This document shows positions 1-5,464 of a DNA stretch of 5,464 bases, in pieces. Position numbers and translations under genes: made by a program. Every line of letters begins with the position of its first letter. Positions within the stretch are counted from its first letter, which is position 1. The notes beneath the pieces were generated by a model. That model was not told the DNA's origin and did not search any database. It saw only the letters and a list, made by a program, of their open reading frames with translations. The stretch is from Undibacterium sp. (GTDB taxonomy: Bacteria; Pseudomonadota; Gammaproteobacteria; Burkholderiales; Burkholderiaceae): positions 1-5,464 of the forward strand of contig JACMRF010000082.1 of assembly GCA_014376575.1 (NCBI GenBank). Reading direction: 5' to 3'.

Positions 1-26
1 GTCGAAATTAAAAAGGAGAGCAAGTC

Positions 27-74
27 ATGAAGACGGTGAGATACCCAGCCGAATTCAAGGCTGAGGTTGGTTGA
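27..74 (+). pseudogene. 5' fragment of an IS3-type transposase orfA
   Basis: An ATG at 27 follows a strong Shine-Dalgarno (AAAAGGAGAG at 11-20) and encodes MKTVRYPAEFKAEVG before a TGA at 72. The words RYPAEFKAE match the start of IS3-family OrfA proteins, whose N-terminal helix-turn-helix (HTH_Tnp_1 type) usually continues for about 90-100 residues. Here the similarity stops after about 14 codons, around base 66-70, and nothing resembling the rest of orfA or orfB follows. It is therefore a truncated element, oriented opposite to the polysaccharide operon and lying just beyond its 3' end. The left inverted repeat would lie left of the window. The family call rests on a short peptide, so the exact IS group is uncertain. 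Confidence 0.6.
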
Positions 75-223
75 ACGGAATTTTTTCTATGCTCACGTCG
101 ATACTCCAGGCAGGGCAAACGTAAATACAGCGCGATGATTGCTATAGGCAGGGCGTGACATTCGTCCTAACAACGCCATCACGTTCTTAAAATAGCAACG
201 GTCCGCCAGCAAATGTTCGTGAC
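75..223. other. Non-coding stretch between the IS fragment and the operon end
   Basis: No recognisable gene, RNA or terminator hairpin is seen here. A 9-base direct repeat, AGGCAGGGC, occurs at 108-116 and 146-154. The minus-strand frame that crosses the region (stop near 93) overlaps the 3' end of the EamA-like gene out of frame. Its part between about 93 and 223 resembles nothing I know. The stretch is probably decayed sequence left where the insertion element was truncated. The operon's terminator is not evident and may lie further left, beyond the window. Confidence 0.4.
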
Positions 224-598
224 CTATGCACGGGCTGCGACCACCGTTCCGAGCACAATCAATCCTACCCCTAGCACTTTTTGGAGTGTCAAAGGTTCGC
301 TCAAAAGCCAACCACTCAGTAACAGCACCACGACAAAATTCAGACTCATAAATGGGTAGGCGTGACTCAAGTCAAATTTCGTCATGGCGGCCATCCATGC
401 GAGCGAAGCCAGAAACGCAGCAGCAAAGCCAGAGAAAATTGCTGGGTCGGCGAGAAGGGCAAGAAGAAACTTCAGCTTTTCAAAAAAATCCAGGGGAAGC
501 GGGCCAAATTTCGCTATCCGCCACTTAAGAATCAGTTGTCCGTAAACGGTAAAACCAATCGTTGCAACGATATAAAGGTAATCAAGGTGGCGAGGCAT
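224..598 (-). CDS. Small EamA/ArnE-like four-helix membrane transporter, putative glycolipid flippase component
   Basis: This is a 124-residue integral inner-membrane protein with four predicted helices at about 6-25, 54-73, 80-98 and 103-122. The motif YGQLILKW (19-26), the stretch LSHAYPFMSLNFV (77-89) and the SEPLT turn before the last helix (100-104) are typical of half-length EamA/drug-metabolite transporter proteins. These include ArnE and ArnF, which flip undecaprenyl-phosphate-aminoarabinose. Such proteins are about 110-130 residues long and work as dimers. The start is well supported: GGAGA lies 7 bases upstream and the ATG shares a base with the TAA of the propeller gene (TAATG), implying translational coupling. 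It is the last gene of the operon. Given the GtrB-like transferase upstream, flipping a polyprenyl-linked sugar is the best guess. A small multidrug exporter is the alternative, but the setting makes that less likely. Confidence 0.75.
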   Translation of the reverse strand: MPRHLDYLYIVATIGFTVYGQLILKWRIAKFGPLPLDFFEKLKFLLALLADPAIFSGFAAAFLASLAWMAAMTKFDLSHAYPFMSLNFVVVLLLSGWLLSEPLTLQKVLGVGLIVLGTVVAARA

Positions 599-1518
599 TA
601 ATGCTTCTCCAATACTGCCAAGCCAAAGCCCGTAATTCCGTAACCATTCCCGTTGTACAGCATGTAACGCTGGTTTCCGTGGTCAAAAACGAATGGGTAC
701 TCAATCATGTCCGAATCCCATCCAGTCGCAGATACGTCAATGCCTGCTTTGCTATCGAGTCGGGTCCACTGACGGCCATCATCAGACTCTGCGTAACCTA
801 TACGATATGATTGACCGCGGAAGGAATACCACATCCTCCATCGATCACTATCCCGAATCACCGAAGGCCGCGAAATTGCGTATTCATGTTCGTTTGCAAA
901 ATCGATGGCAACAACGCCGTTCCTTTGCCAGATGACTCCGTCCAAAGATTCGGCGTACTTTAAGTGGTATCGATGCTGTGGTTTACCGTCACGCATTTGC
1001 CAGCCTGTGCACGACAGATACCACATACGCCAAAAATCCTCACTAGGTAAAACAGCGCAACTTCCACAGAAATGGGGTTCATACATTGATCGGTCAACAA
1101 TTGGACCGCTTGAGTGACGCGTGAACTCACCACCGTTTGTCCTCGTGTACAAACCTATTGAATTTCTAAAAGGCACGGTTACGCCCAAATTCCATCCAGC
1201 ATAATAAAGAAAATCTTTACCTTTATAAGTAGTAAGCCAAGTTCCCATCGCCCCACTATCATCAAACTCACCCAGTCCCCCGGGAACCATAACTGGCTTA
1301 GTCGATAAATCTAATAATTTATTCGGATGTTCAATATCGATTACTACGTAGCAGGTAAAGCTTTTGTTATCTTTGTCTCTTGAACTAAAATAGATTTTAA
1401 ATAAGTTTTTCCCCAGACTTTCGGCTATTGGCACAGCGGCATGTGAGTGCATCCATTCAAACTCACCCGACGGACAGAAAACAAGTCCCAGTTTTTTCCA
1501 CCTCATGCTCGTATTCAT
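598..1518 (-). CDS. Five-bladed beta-propeller protein of GH43/GH32-like fold, polysaccharide-cluster family
   Basis: The product is 306 residues with no signal peptide and is likely cytoplasmic. Repeated blade motifs show the fold: WRMWY at 163-167 and again at 227-231, and YAES.DG..W at 188-197 and 242-251. Other conserved-looking points are FDDSGAMGTW (85-94), GWNLGVTVPFRNSIGL (108-123), SRPSVI (216-221) and WDSDMIEYPFVF (267-278) before the glycine-rich end. This is the pattern of a family I recognise from O-antigen clusters, usually left as hypothetical or called a glycosidase-like protein. The fold is shared with arabinanases, levansucrases and some glycosyltransferase-like proteins, so hydrolase activity cannot be assumed. 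The frame is open further upstream to 1629, but that extension runs inside the acyltransferase gene. I chose the ATG at 1518 because it overlaps the preceding stop (ATGA) and has GAGAG just upstream. The substrate is unknown. Confidence 0.75.
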   Translation of the reverse strand: MNTSMRWKKLGLVFCPSGEFEWMHSHAAVPIAESLGKNLFKIYFSSRDKDNKSFTCYVVIDIEHPNKLLDLSTKPVMVPGGLGEFDDSGAMGTWLTTYKGKDFLYYAGWNLGVTVPFRNSIGLYTRTNGGEFTRHSSGPIVDRSMYEPHFCGSCAVLPSEDFWRMWYLSCTGWQMRDGKPQHRYHLKYAESLDGVIWQRNGVVAIDFANEHEYAISRPSVIRDSDRWRMWYSFRGQSYRIGYAESDDGRQWTRLDSKAGIDVSATGWDSDMIEYPFVFDHGNQRYMLYNGNGYGITGFGLAVLEKH

Positions 1519-2180
1519 ATTGCTCTCAATCTTGAGCTCGGGATTTTTGATCGTTCGGTGGCGGTCCCCATATAGACACCCTCTGGTGCGGCATCGGCTA
1601 GAAGCAATGCGCCAGCTCCGATAACACATCTATCACCGATCTTAATATGGTCACGCAGAGTTGCGTTAACGCCCACAAAACATTGCTCACCGATCTCAAC
1701 ACCACCGGACACAACAGCGTGCGAGGCAATGAAACAGTGGTCCTTGATAGTCGAATGGTGGCCAATATGATTTCCGCTCCAGATAGTCACATTGTTGCCA
1801 ATGGTCACAAACGGCTGAATCGTATTGTCTTCAAAAATGAAACAGTTTTCACCGATTCGGCCATCATTTAAAACCGTGGCCCGTGAACTGATAAAGCTGG
1901 CTATCCGGTAACCCAATGCCTTGGCGGCCAGATACTTGTTCTTGCGCACCACATTAAGCTTGGTGTAGCTGACCGCAACAAAAAAGTCAACTTGATCAGT
2001 CGGATAACGTTTGGTCACTTCTTCAAAGGCAACCATGGGCAGACCACAAAAAGTTGAGTCAGTTAGATAAGCGGCGTCAACCGTAAAAGCGACAGCCTCA
2101 TAAGCTGAGTCGGTGCTGAAATAGTAGTGAGCAAGTTGGGCGATTGGACCCGAGCCAAAAATAATCAGGCGTTTCTTCAT
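1515..2180 (-). CDS. NeuD/PglD-type sugar acyltransferase with left-handed beta-helix
   Basis: This 221-residue protein has the two-part layout of the NeuD/PglD family. An N-terminal Rossmann-like domain begins MKKRLIIFGSGPIAQ (nucleotide-sugar binding, GSG at 9-11). From about residue 100 to 195 there are hexapeptide repeats with IG turns (IGENCF, IGNNV, IGEQCF, IGDRCVIGAG) that build the beta-helix binding acetyl-CoA. His141 or His142 in IGHHSTIKDH sits where PglD has its catalytic base. Known relatives acetylate an amino sugar (PglD, PerB) or the O-acetyl position of sialic acid (NeuD), acting in the cytoplasm before polymer assembly. Length is normal and no lesions are seen. AAGGAAG lies 5 bases before the ATG, and the gene overlaps the upstream methyltransferase and downstream propeller gene by ATGA. 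No aminotransferase is visible in the window, so the sugar acylated is unknown. Confidence 0.85.
   Translation of the reverse strand: MKKRLIIFGSGPIAQLAHYYFSTDSAYEAVAFTVDAAYLTDSTFCGLPMVAFEEVTKRYPTDQVDFFVAVSYTKLNVVRKNKYLAAKALGYRIASFISSRATVLNDGRIGENCFIFEDNTIQPFVTIGNNVTIWSGNHIGHHSTIKDHCFIASHAVVSGGVEIGEQCFVGVNATLRDHIKIGDRCVIGAGALLLADAAPEGVYMGTATERSKIPSSRLRAI
1523..1527 (-). promoter_or_regulatory. Ribosome binding site deciding the propeller gene start
   Basis: On the minus strand GAGAG precedes the ATG at 1518 by four bases. It lies within the last codons of the acyltransferase gene. This supports the 306-residue start over the longer 343-residue reading, whose first 37 residues are arginine- and cysteine-rich and merely shadow the acyltransferase. 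Confidence 0.55.
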
Positions 2181-2812
2181 GGTGACTTCCTTACCAGAAT
2201 CGTAAATTCATAAAGCTCATAGTCGTGCAACAGCGCCACATTGCGTGAGTAGCGGCGCTTACAGAAGTCAAACAGAACACAGGGGTCTGCGTAATACAAG
2301 TAGTCGCGAATCTTGTCAGCATCGGAATAAGAAGTCAGGCAATTGAATGCAAACCCAAGACGACTGGTGCGATTCAGCACGTCCAAGGTATTTTCAAGAT
2401 AGGCTCGCCACTCTGCATCTGAGCGTCCCATGCGTACATTCAAGATACCACTGGCCATACCGTAGTCAGCCACATGGTCTGGCTCGCTGGCCAGAATGAA
2501 GCTCGCTTGGTCTTTGTCTTGGTAGCGCTGCGTGGCAGCTTGAACCATGCCCTCGGACACATCAATACCCAAATACGAAAAAACCGCATGCTCTTTGGCC
2601 AGAAAATCATAGAGCGCACCATAACCACAGCCCAAGTCATTTATTGAAAATGGACCGGAGGCATCAATGATTTTGCACAGTTGAGCGAAACGGGTTGTTT
2701 GGCTTTCTTCGCCATTCCAGTCCACCCCACGCGCTGTTTCTCCATGCTCGGCCAGCCTGGCCGTGTAATATTCGGCAATTTCGGTTAATAGTTTAATCTT
2801 ACTATTTTGCAT
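2177..2812 (-). CDS. Class I SAM-dependent methyltransferase
   Basis: This 211-residue soluble protein carries the SAM-binding motif I DLGCGYG (59-65) and, after the next strand, GIDVSEGM (82-89), whose aspartate normally contacts the ribose of SAM. The C-terminal half (FAFNCLTS, ADPCVLFDFC, YELYEFTILVRK) has the look of small methyltransferases in O-antigen clusters. A sugar O- or N-methylation before export is a reasonable inference; the acceptor is unknown. The ATG at 2812 has no clear Shine-Dalgarno (the leader reads GGCAATAAAAATTT), unlike its neighbours, so translation may be weak or the leader unusual. The 3' end overlaps the acyltransferase start (ATGA), so the two are coupled. It is separated by a 160-base gap from the broken methyltransferase upstream. 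The two share only generic motif I features and do not look like recent duplicates. Confidence 0.85.
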   Translation of the reverse strand: MQNSKIKLLTEIAEYYTARLAEHGETARGVDWNGEESQTTRFAQLCKIIDASGPFSINDLGCGYGALYDFLAKEHAVFSYLGIDVSEGMVQAATQRYQDKDQASFILASEPDHVADYGMASGILNVRMGRSDAEWRAYLENTLDVLNRTSRLGFAFNCLTSYSDADKIRDYLYYADPCVLFDFCKRRYSRNVALLHDYELYEFTILVRKSP

Positions 2813-2972
2813 AAATTTTTATTGCCATAGATTAATATTCTTTCAAATAACGATTAATCTTTGGAAGTCTGGATATTTAACAATGCGTTTGAAATAACCT
2901 TTTCCATCCATGCACTGCCACTCTCGCCAGACCTTGACGCAGCCAGAGCCACTTCATTTTTTAGCATAGGGT
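2813..2972 (-). other. Gap with two short unrecognised reading frames, possible gene remnant
   Basis: Between the broken methyltransferase and the intact one, two overlapping minus-strand frames look protein-like. The first runs from ATG 2967 to TAA 2854 (37 residues, starting MLKNEVALAASRSGESG), with TAAGG about 10 bases upstream. The second is open from 2953 to a TGA at 2843 without its own good start and includes VKVWREWQCMDGKGYFKRIV. I recognise neither. One reading is the decayed tail of a deleted gene whose frame now switches within the gap. Another is a genuine small protein in the first frame. The region also holds an 8-base inverted repeat. Every other intact junction in this operon overlaps, so a gap of this size is out of character. 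Confidence 0.3.
2829..2860. repeat. 8-base inverted repeat AGATTAAT/ATTAATCT
   Basis: AGATTAAT at 2829-2836 is perfectly complementary to ATTAATCT at 2853-2860 with a 16-base spacer, lying 17-48 bases upstream of the intact methyltransferase start. Both arms contain the self-palindrome ATTAAT in AT-rich DNA, so the match may be chance. It has no T-tract and is too weak for a terminator; a regulator site is only a possibility. Confidence 0.3.
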
Positions 2973-3873
2973 CTATACCTTAAACTGACCAAAATACCGC
3001 TTTCGCATACTGCCGCCACGAGTTCCTTGATGCGGTATGTCCATATCCATAATTGGACCTGACGAAGAAACTACAAAATCCACAACATAAAAACAGTTTC
3101 CAAGCACCCAAGTCAAATTCACGTTCGACGCAGTTTCAGGCAGCAAGGCAGGAGGCGCCTCCAAAGCCCAAAGTGCATTATTGCAAATAGCTGCTTTTCA
3201 TATTCACTTTCTTTAAGCCACGGAGCAAAATCTTCAACTCCGATCAATACTTCACCACCTACTTTAACAACGCAAGCCATTTCATGTATTGCAGACTTCA
3301 TATCGGAAAATAAATTTATACCTCCAAAACGATATGCGGCATCAAAATACGCATCTGGATATGGAAGCATTGAGGCATTTGAAACACTAAGATAAAGGTT
3401 ATAAGTATTAAACGATAAAATTTTTTTGCTACTCAATCTTTTTGCAGTTGCAGCAATCATTAAATTTGAGATGTCTTGTGCAAATAGTTCGCCTGTTGAA
3501 CCAATGATTGGCCAAATACACTCTAAATCATCACCCAAACCGCACCCAGTTACGAGTACACGATCACCTTTCTTTAAATGCAATTTTTTTAATAATGAAT
3601 TCCTGAAAGATTGATCATCCTCTTTAAATGTTTTAAAAAGCCATGTCAAAGAATTTTCGTATACAGATTCTGCATTATCTTTTTTGTACATTAATTAAGA
3701 AATTTTATCGCCACTGGACAATAGTTTTTCATCGATAAAAATCGGGATCGGGTTGGAAATTTCCACCTTAAAAAAGGATAATATGTCCCTTGATTATTGA
3801 CCAATCCAAAATCATCCATACATAGTTTTTCTCTGGTCAGGGGGCAGCAATATGGGGTATTGGACATAGACAT
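2973..3873 (-). pseudogene. Methyltransferase with Trm112-like N-terminus, broken by two frameshifts and a stop
   Basis: Three frames together make one protein of about 300 residues. Segment 1 (from ATG 3873) begins MSMSNTPYCCPLTREKL and continues LVNNQGTYYPF, a Trm112-like zinc-ribbon start. After P33-F34 its frame turns to KFPTRSRF, whereas the -1 frame reads KVEISNPIPIFIDEKLLSSG, the expected continuation. That frame meets TAA at 3697-3695, then runs in the same frame into segment 2 (MYKKDN... from 3691). Segment 2 has SAM motif I VLVTGCGLGDD and the acidic residue in AQDIS. Near 3177-3181 it shifts again: the correct end (NALWALEAPPALLPE... to GQFKV, stop 2973) is in the -1 frame. The span fits a one-base loss at each shift. 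The ATG at 3691 has no Shine-Dalgarno, so segment 2 does not look like an independent gene. Normal function would be methylation of a sugar or lipid-linked intermediate. Sequencing error could explain some lesions but not easily all three. Confidence 0.75.
3769..3775 (-). other. Slippery heptamer T_TTT_TTA at a frameshift point
   Basis: In the zero frame of the Trm112-like segment the codons are CCT TTT TTA, giving the canonical -1 heptamer U_UUU_UUA. Slipping back one base restores the family-like reading (AAG GTG GAA, KVE). A 12-base palindrome TGGAAATTTCCA (3754-3765) starts only 3 bases downstream, closer than usual for a stimulatory hairpin. The same run of six T is also the place where a one-base homopolymer loss would produce the lesion, which is the simpler explanation. 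Confidence 0.4.
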
Positions 3874-3928
3874 ATATTTCTATTATATTTTTATGAGTAA
3901 CAAAAAAACATTAATGACAATCAATAGC

Positions 3929-4858
3929 TCAGGTTTCCCGTTTAACATAATGCTGCCTTACAATAGTGTATGGACGTCGTTTCGTTTCAGAAAATATTTT
4001 TGACAGATAGATACCAACTATACCTATAAAGGAAATGATCATCCCGCCAAGAAGCCAGATCGATGCCATCACCGAGGTCCAGCCACTTAGTGGTTTGGAG
4101 AGAAAAATCCAGTGAATACCCAAGTAAGCAATAGAGATTATTGCAATAAAAGAAATTAATATGCCAATATAAAAAATGCTAACTAGCGGTGCATTACTGA
4201 AAGATGTTACTGAATTAACAAGTAAAGACATTTTTTTTCGAAATGTATAGGTGGTTTCACTGGTATTTTTTTTCTTTATTGTTTGCGAATGTTGAGTGAA
4301 ACCTGTAATGTGAAAAAGGCCAGCTATGAAAACCTCGCGCTCCTCGTGAAGCAGCAAGGCATCGACATAACGGCGTGTCATCAAGCGTGCGACGACAACG
4401 TTTTCTGGAAGGGTCATACCGGTGAGCGCATTGAAAAGACTGTAGAACCAATGGCCGCTCCATCGTTCGAACCAATCGCCCTTGCGCTGCTCTTGGACCC
4501 CATACACTACATCGCACGGATCGTTTTGCATCCGCTCAGTAAAGGTAATTAACCACTCGGGCTCTTCTTCCAAATCACTATCGATAAGAAACACTTGCGC
4601 CCCGGTGGCGTAGGCCAAGCCGGTCATCATGGCTTTGTGGTGGCCAAAGTTTCGCGACAGGTCAACCACCGCGACATGGGGGTCGTTCAGGTTCAACTGC
4701 ACCGCAATATCTAGGCTGTTGTCGGGTGACCCGTCATTGACCAAGACAATCTCGTAATCATCCCCCACCAACTGCCGGGCAGCGGCGCTGGCGCGTTGGT
4801 GGAATGGGGCCACATAAGGCGCCGACTGGTAAAGCGTTGCAACGATGGATAGTTTCAT
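3929..4858 (-). CDS. GtrB/ArnC/DPM1-like family 2 glycosyltransferase with two C-terminal membrane helices
   Basis: The 309-residue protein starts [12 protein letters not shown] and has the GT2 nucleotide-binding motif VNDGSPDNS (40-48), [10 protein letters not shown] (67-76) and the metal-binding DSD (93-95) in [12 protein letters not shown]. Two hydrophobic segments at about 225-250 and 263-287 anchor it in the inner membrane, followed by the RRPY-type tail (294-297) usual in this group. Relatives transfer a sugar from a nucleotide donor to undecaprenyl or dolichyl phosphate on the cytoplasmic face. The length is normal for the family. The start overlaps the WbqC-like stop (ATGA), with GAGG about 11 bases upstream. 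The EamA-like gene at the operon end could supply the matching flippase. The gene is compositionally split: the catalytic half is about 53% GC at 4321-4440, while 4141-4320 is about 29%. Two A8 tracts lie in the AT-rich part. A 55-base AT-rich gap with no clear Shine-Dalgarno follows. Confidence 0.88.
   Translation of the reverse strand: MKLSIVATLYQSAPYVAPFHQRASAAARQLVGDDYEIVLVNDGSPDNSLDIAVQLNLNDPHVAVVDLSRNFGHHKAMMTGLAYATGAQVFLIDSDLEEEPEWLITFTERMQNDPCDVVYGVQEQRKGDWFERWSGHWFYSLFNALTGMTLPENVVVARLMTRRYVDALLLHEEREVFIAGLFHITGFTQHSQTIKKKNTSETTYTFRKKMSLLVNSVTSFSNAPLVSIFYIGILISFIAIISIAYLGIHWIFLSKPLSGWTSVMASIWLLGGMIISFIGIVGIYLSKIFSETKRRPYTIVRQHYVKRET
4231..4238 (-). repeat. A8 homopolymer tract in the glycosyltransferase gene
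   Basis: Eight T on the plus strand (eight A on the coding strand) encode the RKKM at residues 207-210, between the catalytic domain and the first membrane helix. A one-base change in length would remove both membrane helices. A second A8 tract is 27 bases away. Confidence 0.6.
4266..4273 (-). repeat. Second A8 homopolymer tract in the glycosyltransferase gene
   Basis: This is another run of eight A on the coding strand, in the codons for KKKN at residues 195-198. It lies just inside the AT-rich part of the gene, close to the GC boundary near 4320. Confidence 0.6.
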
Positions 4859-5464
4859 GCCTGCACATACCTCATGAAGCGGTGTGCATCTTTACCGCAG
4901 TTAAACAACAAATCAAGAATGGTGACTTCATGAGTGAACTCACCCCAAAGTTGGGGGTATTTGGAATAGCCAGTGTAATCAAACCAAGTCAGCGTAATAC
5001 CTAAATCAGTGAATACGCTTGTTTGAACGTAATCTCTGGCCGCCGGGCCAGAGATGTATTCTGTGCCGCCAGCTTGTACGCATAGATCCGCCAACCGCTC
5101 CGTCTTTCCATCAACCAAGGTGTAGTCACATGAACTGCGAATAATTGTCTTTATGCCCAGATAATTGCACACAGCTTCGATGAAGCGGCGATTTAGCGGA
5201 GAGAGATACGTGTAGGATTCGACGAGGTACAAAGACTCAAGCCAAGCTGCGATTTCGTCAAAATGAGGCGCGCGGCGGTAGTTCTGAGTCAATGCTTTCC
5301 AGTGGGTCGCGGCCCAGTCCGAGCCGTTAATTTCGGTATCCCTAATTTTTTGCTCATACTTTCCCTTGACCTGGACGGGAACTGTTAACCACTGCACGCC
5401 CTGCGGAGTTTTTATTTGATTGCGATTGCGCCAGTCACGCCGGGTGTACTGCATATCGTCGTAA
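4855..5464 (-). CDS. WbqC-like protein, 5' end cut by the window edge
   Basis: The frame is open to the right edge, reading [15 protein letters not shown], then [14 protein letters not shown], and ends with TGA at 4855. These words are the hallmark of the WbqC-like family, found mostly in O-antigen and exopolysaccharide clusters. Its biochemical role has not been established to my knowledge. Family members are about 230-240 residues and normally begin about 30 residues before [11 protein letters not shown], so the internal ATG at 5454 is not the true start and the missing N-terminus lies beyond 5464. The visible 203 residues include [18 protein letters not shown] (118-135 of the reading from 5454, roughly), SGPAARDY and [17 protein letters not shown], with no signal peptide or membrane segment. 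The stop overlaps the glycosyltransferase ATG, tying it to the same operon. The promoter must be further upstream, outside the window. Confidence 0.85.
   Translation of the reverse strand, partial: YDDMQYTRRDWRNRNQIKTPQGVQWLTVPVQVKGKYEQKIRDTEINGSDWAATHWKALTQNYRRAPHFDEIAAWLESLYLVESYTYLSPLNRRFIEAVCNYLGIKTIIRSSCDYTLVDGKTERLADLCVQAGGTEYISGPAARDYVQTSVFTDLGITLTWFDYTGYSKYPQLWGEFTHEVTILDLLFNCGKDAHRFMRYVQA

Noticed and set aside
108..154. Direct repeat AGGCAGGGC at 108-116 and 146-154 as a target-site duplication
   Set aside because: The copies are only 29 bases apart with no element between them, and IS3 elements usually duplicate 3-4 bases, so chance is more likely.
362..1117. Several plus-strand open frames of 70-82 codons across the EamA-like and propeller genes
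   Set aside because: They lie antisense to well-supported genes, lack ribosome sites and show no recognisable domains.
1519..1629. Longer 343-residue version of the propeller protein starting at 1629
   Set aside because: The extra 37 residues are a shadow of the acyltransferase gene, lack family resemblance, and the ATG at 1518 has its own Shine-Dalgarno and an ATGA coupling.
2818..2848. TTGAAA, 17 bases, AATAAA as a promoter for the intact methyltransferase
   Set aside because: The -10 matches only 4 of 6 positions and lies a few bases from the ATG, which would require leaderless transcription. This is not enough to call.
3754..3765. Palindrome TGGAAATTTCCA as an operator or terminator
   Set aside because: It lies inside decayed coding sequence, has no loop or T-tract, and its codons fit the restored reading frame of the methyltransferase.
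3874..3890. Perfect TATAAT on the minus strand at 3887-3882, just before the Trm112-like start
   Set aside because: No acceptable -35 box lies 16-18 bases upstream (the nearest, TTGTCA, is 27 bases away). Transcription would begin almost at the ATG, and the DNA is so AT-rich that such a match is expected by chance.
4257..4552. Overlapping open frames on both strands within the glycosyltransferase gene (4257-4517 minus, 4283-4552 plus)
   Set aside because: They are out-of-frame or antisense readings of the conserved GT2 catalytic domain and resemble no protein family.

Overview
The window is most of a surface-polysaccharide (O-antigen or capsule type) gene cluster from a Gram-negative bacterium, probably a proteobacterium. 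The organism call is inference, based on WbqC-like, NeuD/PglD-like, GtrB-like and EamA/ArnE-like genes packed in one operon, plus an IS3-type transposase fragment of a kind I associate with beta- and gammaproteobacteria. No gene identifies a genus.

Every real gene is on the minus strand, so transcription runs from the right edge to the left. In that order: a WbqC-like protein cut by the right edge (5464-4855); a membrane-anchored family 2 glycosyltransferase (4858-3929); a broken methyltransferase gene with a Trm112-like N-terminus (3873-2973); a 160-base gap holding unrecognised, possibly decayed coding sequence (2972-2813); a second, intact SAM-dependent methyltransferase (2812-2177); a NeuD/PglD-type sugar O/N-acyltransferase (2180-1515); a five-bladed beta-propeller protein of the GH43/GH32-like fold (1518-598); and a small four-helix EamA/ArnE-like membrane protein (598-224). 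The left 223 bases hold no intact gene. At 27-74 lies the first 14 or so codons of an IS3-type transposase orfA on the plus strand, cut off abruptly.

Four junctions between intact genes overlap by 1-4 bases (ATGA or TAATG), the mark of one translationally coupled operon. The exception is the stretch around the broken methyltransferase, which has gaps on both sides and is AT-rich. GC content also falls sharply inside the glycosyltransferase gene, from about 53% at 4321-4440 to about 29% at 4141-4320. The middle of the window therefore looks like a replaced or decaying module within an otherwise compact operon.

A working model (inference): the glycosyltransferase loads a sugar onto a polyprenyl phosphate at the inner membrane and the EamA-like protein flips or helps flip it, as ArnC works with ArnE/ArnF. 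The acyltransferase and the intact methyltransferase tailor a sugar. The roles of the WbqC-like and propeller proteins are unknown. The most notable features are the methyltransferase broken by three separate lesions, one of them at a perfect in-frame U_UUU_UUA slippery heptamer, and two A8 tracts in the glycosyltransferase that could switch its membrane anchor on and off.
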